In this document: one piece after another, positions 55,829 to 64,000 of the stretch
Position numbering within the stretch: the stretch's first letter is position 1
How the letters are laid out: each line of letters opens with the position of its first letter
DNA from: Burkholderia contaminans
GTDB taxonomy: Bacteria > Pseudomonadota > Gammaproteobacteria > Burkholderiales > Burkholderiaceae
Length of the DNA: 64,000 nucleotides
NCBI RefSeq assembly: GCF_029633825.1
Contig: NZ_CP090640.1
Span: forward strand, 2,046,001-2,110,000
Direction: 5' to 3'
The notes under the pieces: generated by a model
The model's input: the letters and a program-made list of their open reading frames with translations, nothing else
The model's database searches: none
Told to the model about the DNA's origin: nothing
Made by a program: the position numbers and the translations under genes

Positions 55829-57139
55829 TCAGACGAGCGATGCGTCGCGCGTTTCGCGCATCAGCAGCACGCCGATCAGGCTGATTGCAGCCGCAACCGA
55901 TACATAACCGCCGACCCACGACAGCCCGCCGCGCGCCGCCAGCAGTTGCGCGATATACGGCGCGATCGACGCGCCGAGGATCCCGCCGAGGTTGTACGCG
56001 ACACCCGCGCCCGTGTAGCGGACGTTGGTCGGGAACAGCTCCGGCAGCAGCGCGCCCATCGGCGCGAACGTCACGCCCATCAGGAACAGCTCGATCGTCA
56101 GGAACAGCGCGACGAGCGGCATCGAGCCGCTGCCGAGCAGCGGCTCCATCGCAAAACCCGACAGCAGCGCGGCGATCGCGCCCACGACGAGCACCGGCTT
56201 GCGGCCGAAACGGTCCGATGCCCACGCGGACAGCGGCGTCGCGAGCCCCATGAACACGACTGCAAAACACAGCAGGCCGAGGAAGCTCTGGCGCGGAATA
56301 TGCAGCGCCGACACGCCGTACGACAGCGAGAACACCGTCGAGATGTAGAACAGCGTGTAGCAGACGACCATGGCGAGCGCACCGAGCAGCGTCGGGCGCC
56401 AGTGTTGCGTGATCAGTGTCGCGACCGGCACGCGCACGCGCTCGTTGCGATCGAGCGCAGCCTGGAACGCGGGCGTTTCGCTGATCTTGAGCCGCACGTA
56501 CAGGCCGAGCGCGACGAGCACCGCACTGACCAGGAACGGGATGCGCCAGCCCCAACTGCGGAACTGCTCGTCCGACAGCGACAGCGCGAGCGCGAAGAAC
56601 AGCCCGTTCGACATCAGGAAGCCGACCGATGGCCCGAGCTGCGGGAACATCCCGAACCAGCCGCGCTTGCCCTGCGGCGCGTGCTCGGTCGCGAGCAGCG
56701 CTGCGCCGCCCCATTCGCCGCCGAGGCCGATCCCCTGGCCGAAGCGCAGCACGCACAGCAGCACCGGCGCGAGCGCGCCGATCGCGTCGTAGCCGGGCAC
56801 GAAGCCGATGGCGGTGGTGGACACCCCCATCACGAGCAGCGATGCGACGAGCGTCGACTTGCGGCCGATACGGTCGCCGAAGTGCCCGAACAGGAACGAC
56901 CCGATCGGGCGTGCGATGAACGCGATGCCGAACGTGACGAAGGCCGACAGCGCCTGCGCGGTCGCGGACCCGTGCGGGAAGAACACGGGGCCGATGACGA
57001 GCGCGGCGGCCGTTGCGTACACGTAGAAGTCGTAGAACTCGATTGCGGTGCCGATGAAGCTGGCGAACACGATGCGCCGGTGGCTGACGGCGCCGGCCGA
57101 ACCGGTTGCGTGTGCAACGGTCGGGGGGGATGCGGACAT
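55829..57139 (-). CDS. MFS transporter, metabolite:H+ symporter (MHS) family
   Basis: A 436-residue, 12-helix transporter. ASFIGTAIEFYDFYVYATAAAL is the MHS first-helix signature, GHFGDRIGRKSTLV the loop 2-3 motif, and GGEWGGAALLATEHAPQGKRG the conserved block after helix 4; the repeat ASDRFGRKPVLV occurs in the second half. Relatives (ProP, KgtP, ShiA) take up osmolytes or organic acids; substrate here is unknown. ATG 57139 (MSASPPTV) gives the normal short N-terminus. Confidence 0.92.
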   Translation of the reverse strand: MSASPPTVAHATGSAGAVSHRRIVFASFIGTAIEFYDFYVYATAAALVIGPVFFPHGSATAQALSAFVTFGIAFIARPIGSFLFGHFGDRIGRKSTLVASLLVMGVSTTAIGFVPGYDAIGALAPVLLCVLRFGQGIGLGGEWGGAALLATEHAPQGKRGWFGMFPQLGPSVGFLMSNGLFFALALSLSDEQFRSWGWRIPFLVSAVLVALGLYVRLKISETPAFQAALDRNERVRVPVATLITQHWRPTLLGALAMVVCYTLFYISTVFSLSYGVSALHIPRQSFLGLLCFAVVFMGLATPLSAWASDRFGRKPVLVVGAIAALLSGFAMEPLLGSGSMPLVALFLTIELFLMGVTFAPMGALLPELFPTNVRYTGAGVAYNLGGILGASIAPYIAQLLAARGGLSWVGGYVSVAAAISLIGVLLMRETRDASLV

Positions 57140-57432
57140 GGATGTCTCCGTTTTGTCGTTGGGGCGGTCGGCTGGGCGTGCGGACGGGCAGGCGGATGCC
57201 TGCCGGTGGCAGCCGAGCGGATGATGCGGTGGCGGCGTGGACGCGCGCCGTGGCGCGCGCGTCACCCGCCGGTCGACGATGGAGACGGGTACGTCGCCGC
57301 CGCCCGGTGCCGGCGTGGTCGGCTCGCATGCCGGGTGGGGCGCGCGAACGTGCGCGCGGCGTGATGGCCGCGCGATTGCGGAAAATTATAGCCAGCGCCG
57401 CCGCGCACCGGCAATCGCGGGGCGGCGACCGG

Positions 57433-57924
57433 TCAGTCGATCGATTGCGCCTGCGCCGACGCGGTGCTTTGCAACTGGAAGTGGCCGTCGTCGTTGAAGA
57501 GCCAGCCTTCCATCAATTCGAGCCGACCGTTGCCGTCGAGCAGTCGCGACGGTGGCGGCGGCAGCGGCGCCGAGCGGCGCAGCGACGCGAGCGCGAGTGC
57601 TTCCGCTTCGCTGTCGCCGTTGCTGCGATAGACGGACGCGTTGACGAGCCGGCCGCTGCCATCGACGGTGAAGGCCACGACGACGAGCGAGCGGAGCATC
57701 GCCTGTGGTGTGCCGTGCAGCATGCCGGACGGATTGCGTTCGGCGACACGCTGCGCGACTTCCACGCGGTACTGGTCGAGGTTGCCGCTGCGGGTGATCG
57801 ACGGAATCGTCAGGATCGAATGCAGCGACGGAGGCGGCGTGATCGTGCACGCCGCGAGCATGGCGGCGACGGCCAGCGCAACTGCACGCAGCCGGTCGAC
57901 ATGCAAACGGGGAAGGGGGCGCAT
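57433..57924 (-). CDS. Putative lipoprotein with TonB-C-like domain
   Basis: A 163-residue protein. A signal stretch ends near LAAC (about residues 23-26), indicating lipid attachment. The later section SLVVVAFTVDGSGRLVNASVYRSNG with EALALASLRRSAPLPPPP resembles the C-terminal domain of TonB-type proteins (VxFxIxxdG...s.G...D.aAl.al....PfPpPP). It lacks the usual TonB transmembrane anchor and ExbBD neighbours, so it is probably a stand-alone envelope protein. Confidence 0.7.
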   Translation of the reverse strand: MRPLPRLHVDRLRAVALAVAAMLAACTITPPPSLHSILTIPSITRSGNLDQYRVEVAQRVAERNPSGMLHGTPQAMLRSLVVVAFTVDGSGRLVNASVYRSNGDSEAEALALASLRRSAPLPPPPSRLLDGNGRLELMEGWLFNDDGHFQLQSTASAQAQSID

Positions 57925-58260
57925 GGGAGGCTAGCCAGAAGTGACTATAAAAAAATGATAGGCGCACGGACGCGAGGCGATATCGGGAGAAACGCATAAA
58001 GGGCGATGCCGGACGATACGTTTGCCGATGACGAGACGACGTGCGCTCGCGCATCGCGATGTGACGTGACATGTGACGGCACGCCCGCGTGGCTGCCGGC
58101 CGTATGCATCCCGGCGTGCGTGTTGCAAGGTTGAAAGAATCGTGAGGAACGCGAGCGGCACGCAGGCGCGGGGCGATGGCCCGGCGCGAGCGCAGCGGGT
58201 TGCCGCAGGCAGCACCGCGGCGGGCGCCCGCGCCATTTTCGGCGATGCGTGCCGCCCGGG
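57925..58260. other. Intergenic region without a recognised feature
   Basis: About 335 bases between two same-strand genes. I see no gene, tRNA or convincing hairpin; the promoter of the TonB-C-like lipoprotein should be in its left part. Confidence 0.4.
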
Positions 58261-58554
58261 TCAGAAGCCGTGCGTCACGAGTGACAGGATCGACAGGTCG
58301 GGGTGCGTGCCGTCGATGATGCTCTTGCCGATGTGCACGGCTTCGTGGACGGCTTCGTCGAGCCTCGCGAAGCTTTCCTCGCCGTCTGCATGGAAGGGCA
58401 CCGCGTGGCCGGGCAATGCGGGATTCGCACCCGGATGGCACACGTAACCGGTGTAGGTGTAGCGCGTGTCGTTGCCGGGCACGGTGGCCGGCACGACATG
58501 GATCTCGAAGCCTTCGTAATCGACGTGTTCCGCCGGTGTCGACAGTTCGGTCAT
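58261..58554 (-). CDS. Hypothetical protein, 97 residues
   Basis: A small soluble acidic protein: VDYEGFEIHVVPATVPG, YTGYVCHPGANPALPGHAVPF and a C-terminal helix FARLDEAVHEAVHIGKSIID. The pattern of a short beta-sheet followed by a helix recalls small HicB-like or stress proteins, but no family is recognised. GGAG lies upstream of ATG 58554. It stands alone with flanking gaps of 240-335 bases. Confidence 0.7.
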   Translation of the reverse strand: MTELSTPAEHVDYEGFEIHVVPATVPGNDTRYTYTGYVCHPGANPALPGHAVPFHADGEESFARLDEAVHEAVHIGKSIIDGTHPDLSILSLVTHGF

Positions 58555-58793
58555 GGCGATCTCCGTGTACCGCACGCAGGGGTGGCGCGCGCGGCATCGA
58601 GTACGCGGCGGCGGTCGTGTCGCCGTGTTGATCGAATTCTAGGTGATCGAGCGGCCGGCCGGGAGGATGGCTTCCGACGCGGCGCGGCGCGATGGCAGGC
58701 CGCTGGCCGTGTCCGCAGCTTAAGCGCCGTGCGGCGAGGGCCGGCGCGAACGCCCGTGCCGTTTCGGCGGACGGGCTCGCGCGCGGCGCTTCA

Positions 58794-59189
58794 TCATTGC
58801 TTGCAGCGCGCGTCCTTGCGCTGCACGACGATGATCACCGGGTATTTCTGGCCGTGGTCGAGCTCCACGCGCGCCACGACGGTCAGCGTTGCCGGATCGG
58901 AATCGTCGTACACGCTGACCTGTTCGTTCCGGAGGTACGTCACGCCGGTGCAGTTCGACGTGCGTCCGTCGTCGCCCACCTTGCACTGAAGGTCGTTGTC
59001 CTTCACGTAGTTGTAGGGCGACGGGCTCGCGAGGTATTCGCTCAGGCCGCGCGGCGAGCCGCCGACGCCGGTCACGTAGGCGATCGCGCACGACGATTGC
59101 GCGTTGCTGCCGGCGGCGGTGTCGGCCGTCGCCTGCGTGCTGGCGGCAACCAGCAATGCAGCGAGCGACGAGACGATGAAGGGCTTCAT
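58794..59189 (-). CDS. Hypothetical secreted protein with conserved cysteines, 131 residues
   Basis: A signal peptide (MKPFIVSSLAALLVAAS, cleaved near TATADT) is followed by a periplasmic domain with four cysteines (QSSCAIAY, LQCKVG, SNCTGVTYL, and a C-terminal RCKQ) able to form two disulfides, and a beta-rich end (LTVVARVELDHGQKYPVIIVV). ATG 59189 is chosen; the frame extends to 59300 but that covers the tRNA terminator. No family recognised. Confidence 0.72.
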   Translation of the reverse strand: MKPFIVSSLAALLVAASTQATADTAAGSNAQSSCAIAYVTGVGGSPRGLSEYLASPSPYNYVKDNDLQCKVGDDGRTSNCTGVTYLRNEQVSVYDDSDPATLTVVARVELDHGQKYPVIIVVQRKDARCKQ

Positions 59190-59285
59190 GACGTGGGTTT
59201 CCCGTTTCGCGAATCGGAGCGCCGGATTGTAACGGCATCCGGCGTGACGCGTCGGAACGTGACGGAAGGGCGTGAACGGACCAAC

Positions 59286-59320
59286 AAAAAACCCCGTCAT
59301 TCGGTGAATGGACGGGGTTT
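59286..59320 (-). terminator. Terminator of tRNA-Ser(TGA)
   Basis: AACCCCGTC / GACGGGGTT stem with a short loop that contains a further ATTC/GAAT pair; a run of six T follows on the minus strand. Confidence 0.88.
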
Positions 59321-59331
59321 GGCGAACTTTC

Positions 59332-59419
59332 TGGCGGAAGCGGTGAGATTCGAACTCACGGACAGTTTCCCGTCGCCGGTTTTCAAGACCGGTGCCTTAA
59401 ACCGCTCGGCCACGCTTCC
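59332..59419 (-). tRNA. tRNA-Ser (anticodon TGA)
   Basis: On the minus strand acceptor GGAAGCG pairs with CGCTTCC, with G and encoded CCA at the end. Anticodon stem-loop CCGGT-CTTGAAA-ACCGG gives TGA (reads UCA and related codons). The long variable arm is present. 88 nt. Confidence 0.97.
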
Positions 59420-59463
59420 ACACGAGGCGGCATTGTAACCGAAATGCCGCATGGTTCATCCCC

Positions 59464-60678
59464 TCAATCGTCGCGCAGGAACAATTCCTGCAGGTCGTTG
59501 AGGAAACGCTGGCCCAGCGGCGTCGGCGCGATCTGCGCGAAATCGCGCGCGATCAGCCCGCGCCGTTCCGCTTCCTGCAGCGCCGGCTCGATCGTGCTCA
59601 TCGGCAGGCCCGTGCGTTCGGCGAAGCTGTGCACCGGGAAACCCTCGACGAGCCGCAGCGTGTTCAGCATGAACTCGAACGGCAGGTCGCGCGCGCCGAC
59701 TTCACGCTCTTCCTGCACGGCCGTGCCGGCCATCGCCTGCTCGATGAAGGTTGCCGGGTGCTTGTAGCGTGCCTGCCGCAGGATACGGTTCGGGAACGAC
59801 AGCTTCGTGTGCGCGCCCGCGCCGATCCCCAGATAGTCGCCGAAGCGCCAGTAGTTCAGGTTGTGCTTGCACTGATGATTCGGCTTCGCATACGCGGACA
59901 CTTCGTAGCGTCCGTAACCGGCCTCGGTCGTGCGCGCGTGAATCCATTCCTGCATGTCGGCCGACGCGTCGTCATCGGGCACGACCGGCGGGAACTTCGC
60001 GAACAGCGTATTCGGCTCGAGCGTCAGGTGATACAGCGACAGATGCGGCGGCGCGTACGACAACGCGGTCTCGATGTCGGTGCGGCATTCGTCGAGCGTC
60101 TGGTTCGGCAGCGCGAACATCAGGTCGAGGTTGAAGTTGTCGAAGTTCTTCGCGGCGATCTCGACGGCCGCGCGTGCCTGCGTGGTGTCGTGAATCCGGC
60201 CGAGCGCCTTCAGGTGCGTCTCGTTGAAGCTCTGGATGCCGACCGACAGGCGATTCACGCCGCTCGCGCGGAACTGCGCGAACTTCGCGGCCTCGAACGT
60301 GCCCGGGTTCGCCTCGAGCGTGATCTCGGCATCGGCGTCGAGCGGCAGCAGCGCGCGCACGTCGGACAGCATCCGGTCGAGGCCGGCCGCCGACAGCAGG
60401 CTCGGCGTGCCGCCGCCGATGAATACCGTATGCACCTGGCGGCCCCACACGAGCGGCAGCGCCTGCTCGAGATCGGCGCGCAGCGCGTCGAGATATTCGG
60501 TTTCCGGAAACCGTTCGCCCTTCCACTCGTGCGAATTGAAATCGCAGTACGGGCACTTGCGCACGCACCACGGGAAATGCACGTACAGCGCGAGCGGCGG
60601 CAGCGACGTGAGCCGCACCTGGCCGGGCGACGTGAAGGTCGCGACGACGCGCGCGCCGGTTTCCGCGGCCTGGCTCAT
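59464..60678 (-). CDS. hemW: Radical SAM haem chaperone HemW
   Basis: A 404-residue radical SAM protein, formerly annotated as oxygen-independent coproporphyrinogen oxidase but now viewed as a haem-delivery factor. The iron-sulfur triad is C38-x3-C42-x2-C45 (HFPWCVRKCPYCDF), followed by VFIGGGTPSLL, LEANPGTFE and VGIQSFN. The extra cysteine-rich N-terminus of true HemN (CxxxCxxCxC) is absent. It lies 34 bases downstream of rdgB on the same strand. Confidence 0.95.
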   Translation of the reverse strand: MSQAAETGARVVATFTSPGQVRLTSLPPLALYVHFPWCVRKCPYCDFNSHEWKGERFPETEYLDALRADLEQALPLVWGRQVHTVFIGGGTPSLLSAAGLDRMLSDVRALLPLDADAEITLEANPGTFEAAKFAQFRASGVNRLSVGIQSFNETHLKALGRIHDTTQARAAVEIAAKNFDNFNLDLMFALPNQTLDECRTDIETALSYAPPHLSLYHLTLEPNTLFAKFPPVVPDDDASADMQEWIHARTTEAGYGRYEVSAYAKPNHQCKHNLNYWRFGDYLGIGAGAHTKLSFPNRILRQARYKHPATFIEQAMAGTAVQEEREVGARDLPFEFMLNTLRLVEGFPVHSFAERTGLPMSTIEPALQEAERRGLIARDFAQIAPTPLGQRFLNDLQELFLRDD

Positions 60679-60712
60679 GCGGCCTCCGTTGGCGAACGGG
60701 TATCGGGCGTGC

Positions 60713-61339
60713 TCATGCTTCCTCCGCGAGCCGCGCCAGCAGCGCCTTCAGCGCCAGCGCGCGATGGCTGTGCGTGTTCTTCACGGCCGGCTCGAGTTCG
60801 GCGGCCGTCGCGCCGAGCGACGGCAGGTAGAAATACGGGTCGTAGCCGAATCCGTGCTCGCCGCGCGGCGTATCGACGATTTCGCCCGCCCAGCGTCCTT
60901 CGGCGAACAGCGGCTCCGGGTCGTCCGCGTGGCGCACGAGCGCAAGTACGCAGCAGTAGTATGCGCGCCGGTCGTCGACGCCGCGCAACTGTTCGACGAG
61001 ATACGCGTTGTTCGCCGCGTCGCCCTTGTCGCGGCCCGCGCGCTGCGCGTAGCGGGCCGAATAGACGCCCGGCGCGCCGCGCAGCACGCGCACGCACAGG
61101 CCCGAATCGTCGGCGATCGCCGGCAGCCCGGTGAGCCGCGACGCGTGGCGTGCCTTCGTCAGCGCATTCTCGATGAAGGTGCCGAACGGCTCCTCCGCTT
61201 CCGGCACGGCAAGGTCGCCCTGCGGGACGATCTCGATGCCGACCGTCGAGAACAGCGCGGTGAATTCGCGCAGCTTGCCGGCGTTGTTCGACGCGAGAAC
61301 GATGCGCGACAGCGGCGCGGTGGTGTGGTCGTCCGGCAT
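60713..61339 (-). CDS. rdgB: dITP/XTP pyrophosphatase (RdgB/HAM1)
   Basis: A 208-residue nucleotide-pool sanitising enzyme that removes ITP, dITP and XTP. IVLASNNAGKLREFTALF, FIENALTKARHASRLTGLPAIADDSGLCV, PGVYSARYA and GEHGFGYDPYFYLP are diagnostic. It begins within two bases of the rph stop, so rph-rdgB-hemW form one operon, an order common in proteobacteria. Confidence 0.97.
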   Translation of the reverse strand: MPDDHTTAPLSRIVLASNNAGKLREFTALFSTVGIEIVPQGDLAVPEAEEPFGTFIENALTKARHASRLTGLPAIADDSGLCVRVLRGAPGVYSARYAQRAGRDKGDAANNAYLVEQLRGVDDRRAYYCCVLALVRHADDPEPLFAEGRWAGEIVDTPRGEHGFGYDPYFYLPSLGATAAELEPAVKNTHSHRALALKALLARLAEEA

Positions 61340-61340
61340 G

Positions 61341-62072
61341 TCAGGCGCCCAGCACGTCTTTTTGAAGCTGCACGAGCTCGGCGATCCCGCCTTGCGCGAG
61401 GTCGAGCAGCGCGTTCATCTCGGCACGCGAGAACGGCACGCCTTCGGCCGTGCCCTGGACTTCGACGAAACCGCCGGCGCCCGTCATCACGACGTTCATG
61501 TCGGTGTCGCACTGCGAATCTTCCGCGTAATCGAGGTCGAGCACCGGCGCGCCCTGATATACGCCGACCGAGATCGCGGCGACGTGGTCGGTGATCGGCG
61601 AGCGCGTGAGCTTGCCGGCCGCGATCAGCTTCGACACGGCGTCGTGCGCGGCGACGAATGCGCCGGTGATGCTGGCCGTGCGCGTGCCGCCGTCCGCCTG
61701 GATCACGTCGCAATCGATATGGATCGTGCGCGGGCCGAGCGCCTCCAGGTCGAACACCGCGCGCAGCGCACGGCCGATCAGGCGCTGAATTTCCTGCGTG
61801 CGGCCGGTCTGCTTGCCGCGGGCGGCTTCGCGGTCGCTGCGCGTGTGCGTCGCGCGCGGCAGCATCCCGTATTCGGCGGTCAGCCAGCCTTGCCCGCGGT
61901 CGCGCAGGAAGTCGGGGACGCGTTCGGAGACGCTCGCGGTGCAGAGCACCTTGGTGTCGCCGAATTCGACCAGCACCGAGCCTTCGGCATGTTTCGTGTA
62001 GTGGCGCGTAAGGGCGACCTTGCGCAGTGCGTCGGCGCGGCGGCCGCTCGGGCGGGAAACGGAGGACGTCAT
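61341..62072 (-). CDS. rph: Ribonuclease PH
   Basis: A 243-residue phosphorolytic 3' exoribonuclease that trims tRNA precursors. [55 protein letters not shown] and [23 protein letters not shown] match throughout; full length, no frameshift as occurs in E. coli K-12. First gene of rph-rdgB-hemW, divergent from yicC with about 170 bases between. Confidence 0.97.
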   Translation of the reverse strand: MTSSVSRPSGRRADALRKVALTRHYTKHAEGSVLVEFGDTKVLCTASVSERVPDFLRDRGQGWLTAEYGMLPRATHTRSDREAARGKQTGRTQEIQRLIGRALRAVFDLEALGPRTIHIDCDVIQADGGTRTASITGAFVAAHDAVSKLIAAGKLTRSPITDHVAAISVGVYQGAPVLDLDYAEDSQCDTDMNVVMTGAGGFVEVQGTAEGVPFSRAEMNALLDLAQGGIAELVQLQKDVLGA

Positions 62073-62245
62073 GTGGGAATCGCGGAACGAGAGGAAACCC
62101 CGATTTTAGCGCCGAACGGCGGGCGTGCCCGGCGGGGTGGTCCGCAAAAATGGGATAATGCGCGCTTCCCGCCCCGCGCTTTCCGATGCGCCGGGCGCCT
62201 CGACATATCCCCGCCCGCGAGGGCACCCAGACGGCGAGACGAACC

Positions 62246-63169
62246 ATGATCTACAGCATGACGGGCTACGCGAGCGCGACGCGCGAACTCGCGACGGCCA
62301 CCGGCAACGGCGGCACCAGCGTGTCGGTCGAACTGCGCACCGTGAACTCGCGCTTCCTCGACCTGAATTTCCGGATGCCGGACGACGTGCGCGCGTGCGA
62401 ACCCGCGCTGCGCGAAATGCTGATGAACAAGCTGTCGCGCGGCAAGGTCGACATCCGCATCAACCTGCAGCGCGGCGAGCAGAGCATCGGCGCGGGCGCG
62501 CTGAACCAGTCCGCGCTCGGCCAGCTCGCCGAGCTCGAGCGCTCGGTGCTCGACTCGTTCCCGGGCGTCGGCCGCCTGCGCGCGGGCGAGATCCTGCGCT
62601 GGCCCGGCGTGATCGCCGAGAGCGGCGTATCGGCTGACGCGATCCGCGAGGCGGTGCTCGCGTGCGGCAAGGAAGCGATCGGCGAACTCGTCGTCGTGCG
62701 TTCGCGCGAAGGCGCGCAACTGGCGACGATGCTGCTGTCGAACGTCACCGAGATGGAAGCGATCGTCGCGCGCATCACGCCGCTCGTGCCGGAGCTGATC
62801 GCAAAGCACCAGCAGAAGATCGTCGAACGGCTGCAGGAGGCGCTCGGTATCGCGGCGCCCGAGGGCAGCTCGACGATCGTCACGCGCGAGGAGGCAGCGG
62901 AGCGCATTCGTCAGGAAGTGACGATGTACGGGATCCGGATCGACATCGCGGAAGAGCTGTCGCGGCTCACCGCGCACCTGAACGAAACGCGTCACGTGAT
63001 CGAGAAGGGCGGCCGCGTCGGCAAGCGTCTCGACTTCATGATGCAGGAACTGAATCGAGAAGCAAACACGCTCGGCTCGAAGGCGGCGGCGAAGGAACTC
63101 GCCGACGCATCGATGGCGCTCAAGCTGTTGATCGAGCAGATGCGTGAGCAAGTGCAAAACCTGGAGTAA
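62246..63169 (+). CDS. YicC family endoribonuclease
   Basis: A 307-residue protein. MIYSMTGYASATREL at the N-terminus, VELRTVNSRFLDLNFRMPD, and the C-terminal ISEELSRLxxH-type EELSRLTAHLNETRHVIEKGG and GKRLDFMMQELNREANTLGSKA are the family hallmarks. YicC homologues have been reported as metal-dependent endoribonucleases acting on small RNAs. ATG 62246 follows a GATAAT-type -10 (62154-62159). gmk starts six bases after its stop. Confidence 0.94.
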   Translation: MIYSMTGYASATRELATATGNGGTSVSVELRTVNSRFLDLNFRMPDDVRACEPALREMLMNKLSRGKVDIRINLQRGEQSIGAGALNQSALGQLAELERSVLDSFPGVGRLRAGEILRWPGVIAESGVSADAIREAVLACGKEAIGELVVVRSREGAQLATMLLSNVTEMEAIVARITPLVPELIAKHQQKIVERLQEALGIAAPEGSSTIVTREEAAERIRQEVTMYGIRIDIAEELSRLTAHLNETRHVIEKGGRVGKRLDFMMQELNREANTLGSKAAAKELADASMALKLLIEQMREQVQNLE

Positions 63170-63859
<690 letters not shown>

Positions 63860-63917
63860 CGCGGGGGACGAGGGACATAAGGTAGAATAAGGACTATATT
63901 CAGAAGGAATTACCAAC

Positions 63918-64000
63918 ATGGCTCGCATTACCGTCGAAGACTGCCTGAAGCAAATCCCGAACCGCTTCGAACTGGCGCTCGCCGCCACCTATCGCGCGCG
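63918..64000 (+). CDS. rpoZ: RNA polymerase omega subunit (partial, runs off window)
   Basis: The first 27 codons ([20 protein letters not shown] and on) are those of RpoZ, which assists folding of the beta' subunit. AAGGAA precedes the ATG and a TAGAAT (63883-63888) may be its own -10 element. The gene continues past the window end; spoT (rel) normally follows. Confidence 0.95.

Overview
The window is one high-GC (roughly two-thirds G+C), gene-dense stretch that reads like the primary chromosome of a Burkholderia, most like the Burkholderia cepacia complex. The main grounds are gene content and order: a glucokinase/HexR fusion followed by pgl and zwf, minCDE, trxB next to ftsK-lolA-rarA-serS, the rib operon ending in nusB, and rph-rdgB-hemW opposite yicC-gmk-rpoZ. 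No phage, insertion sequence, CRISPR array or integrase was seen. The species is inferred from remembered homologues, not from a search.

Layout. 1-13.7 kb: small accessory functions, namely a cysteine-cluster protein and a lipoprotein, uppP, trmB, tRNA-Gly(CCC), a cupin, a D-tartrate-dehydratase-like enolase-superfamily enzyme, a LysE exporter, a split chromate transporter, a DeoR regulator divergent from a NudK-like NUDIX gene, a sirtuin, crcB with a DUF190 gene, a YggT protein and a DUF2520 protein. 13.7-19.1 kb: a second LysE exporter, ubiD, a lytic transglycosylase with a long terminator-containing leader, and a class I aminotransferase. 19.1-24.7 kb (minus strand): hemL-ribD-(ribE remnant)-DUF1993-ribB-ribH-nusB. 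24.9-26.8 kb: an EVE-domain protein and a Bcr/CflA pump. 26.9-35.9 kb: a sugar module, with zwf-pgl-glk/hexR divergent from a four-gene sugar ABC importer; a palindrome of HexR type lies on the importer promoter. 36-45.5 kb: TRIC channel, Smr protein, trxB, ftsK, lolA, rarA, serS and tRNA-Ser(CGA). 46-50 kb: a chemoreceptor, alkB and a GNAT acetyltransferase. 50.2-55.7 kb: min locus, two small envelope proteins, a ClC antiporter and the heptosyltransferase gene waaC. 55.8-64 kb: an MHS transporter, three poorly known small proteins, tRNA-Ser(TGA), hemW-rdgB-rph, yicC-gmk and the start of rpoZ.

How the genes work together. ribD, ribB and ribH supply lumazine for riboflavin, but riboflavin synthase (ribE), expected between ribD and ribB, survives only as about 30 codons, so a working copy must be elsewhere. 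Sugar imported by the ABC system can be phosphorylated by the Glk domain and oxidised by Zwf and Pgl, with the fused HexR domain as the likely sensor of the pathway. MinCDE should place the division site near FtsK-driven chromosome segregation, yet minC carries a one-base deletion that separates its two domains.

The most useful leads are the ribE remnant, the minC frameshift, the palindrome overlapping the sugar-importer promoter, a promoter-plus-terminator leader upstream of the transglycosylase, and a structured leader upstream of crcB that resembles a fluoride riboswitch in layout but not in consensus. No wholly new multi-gene system was found.
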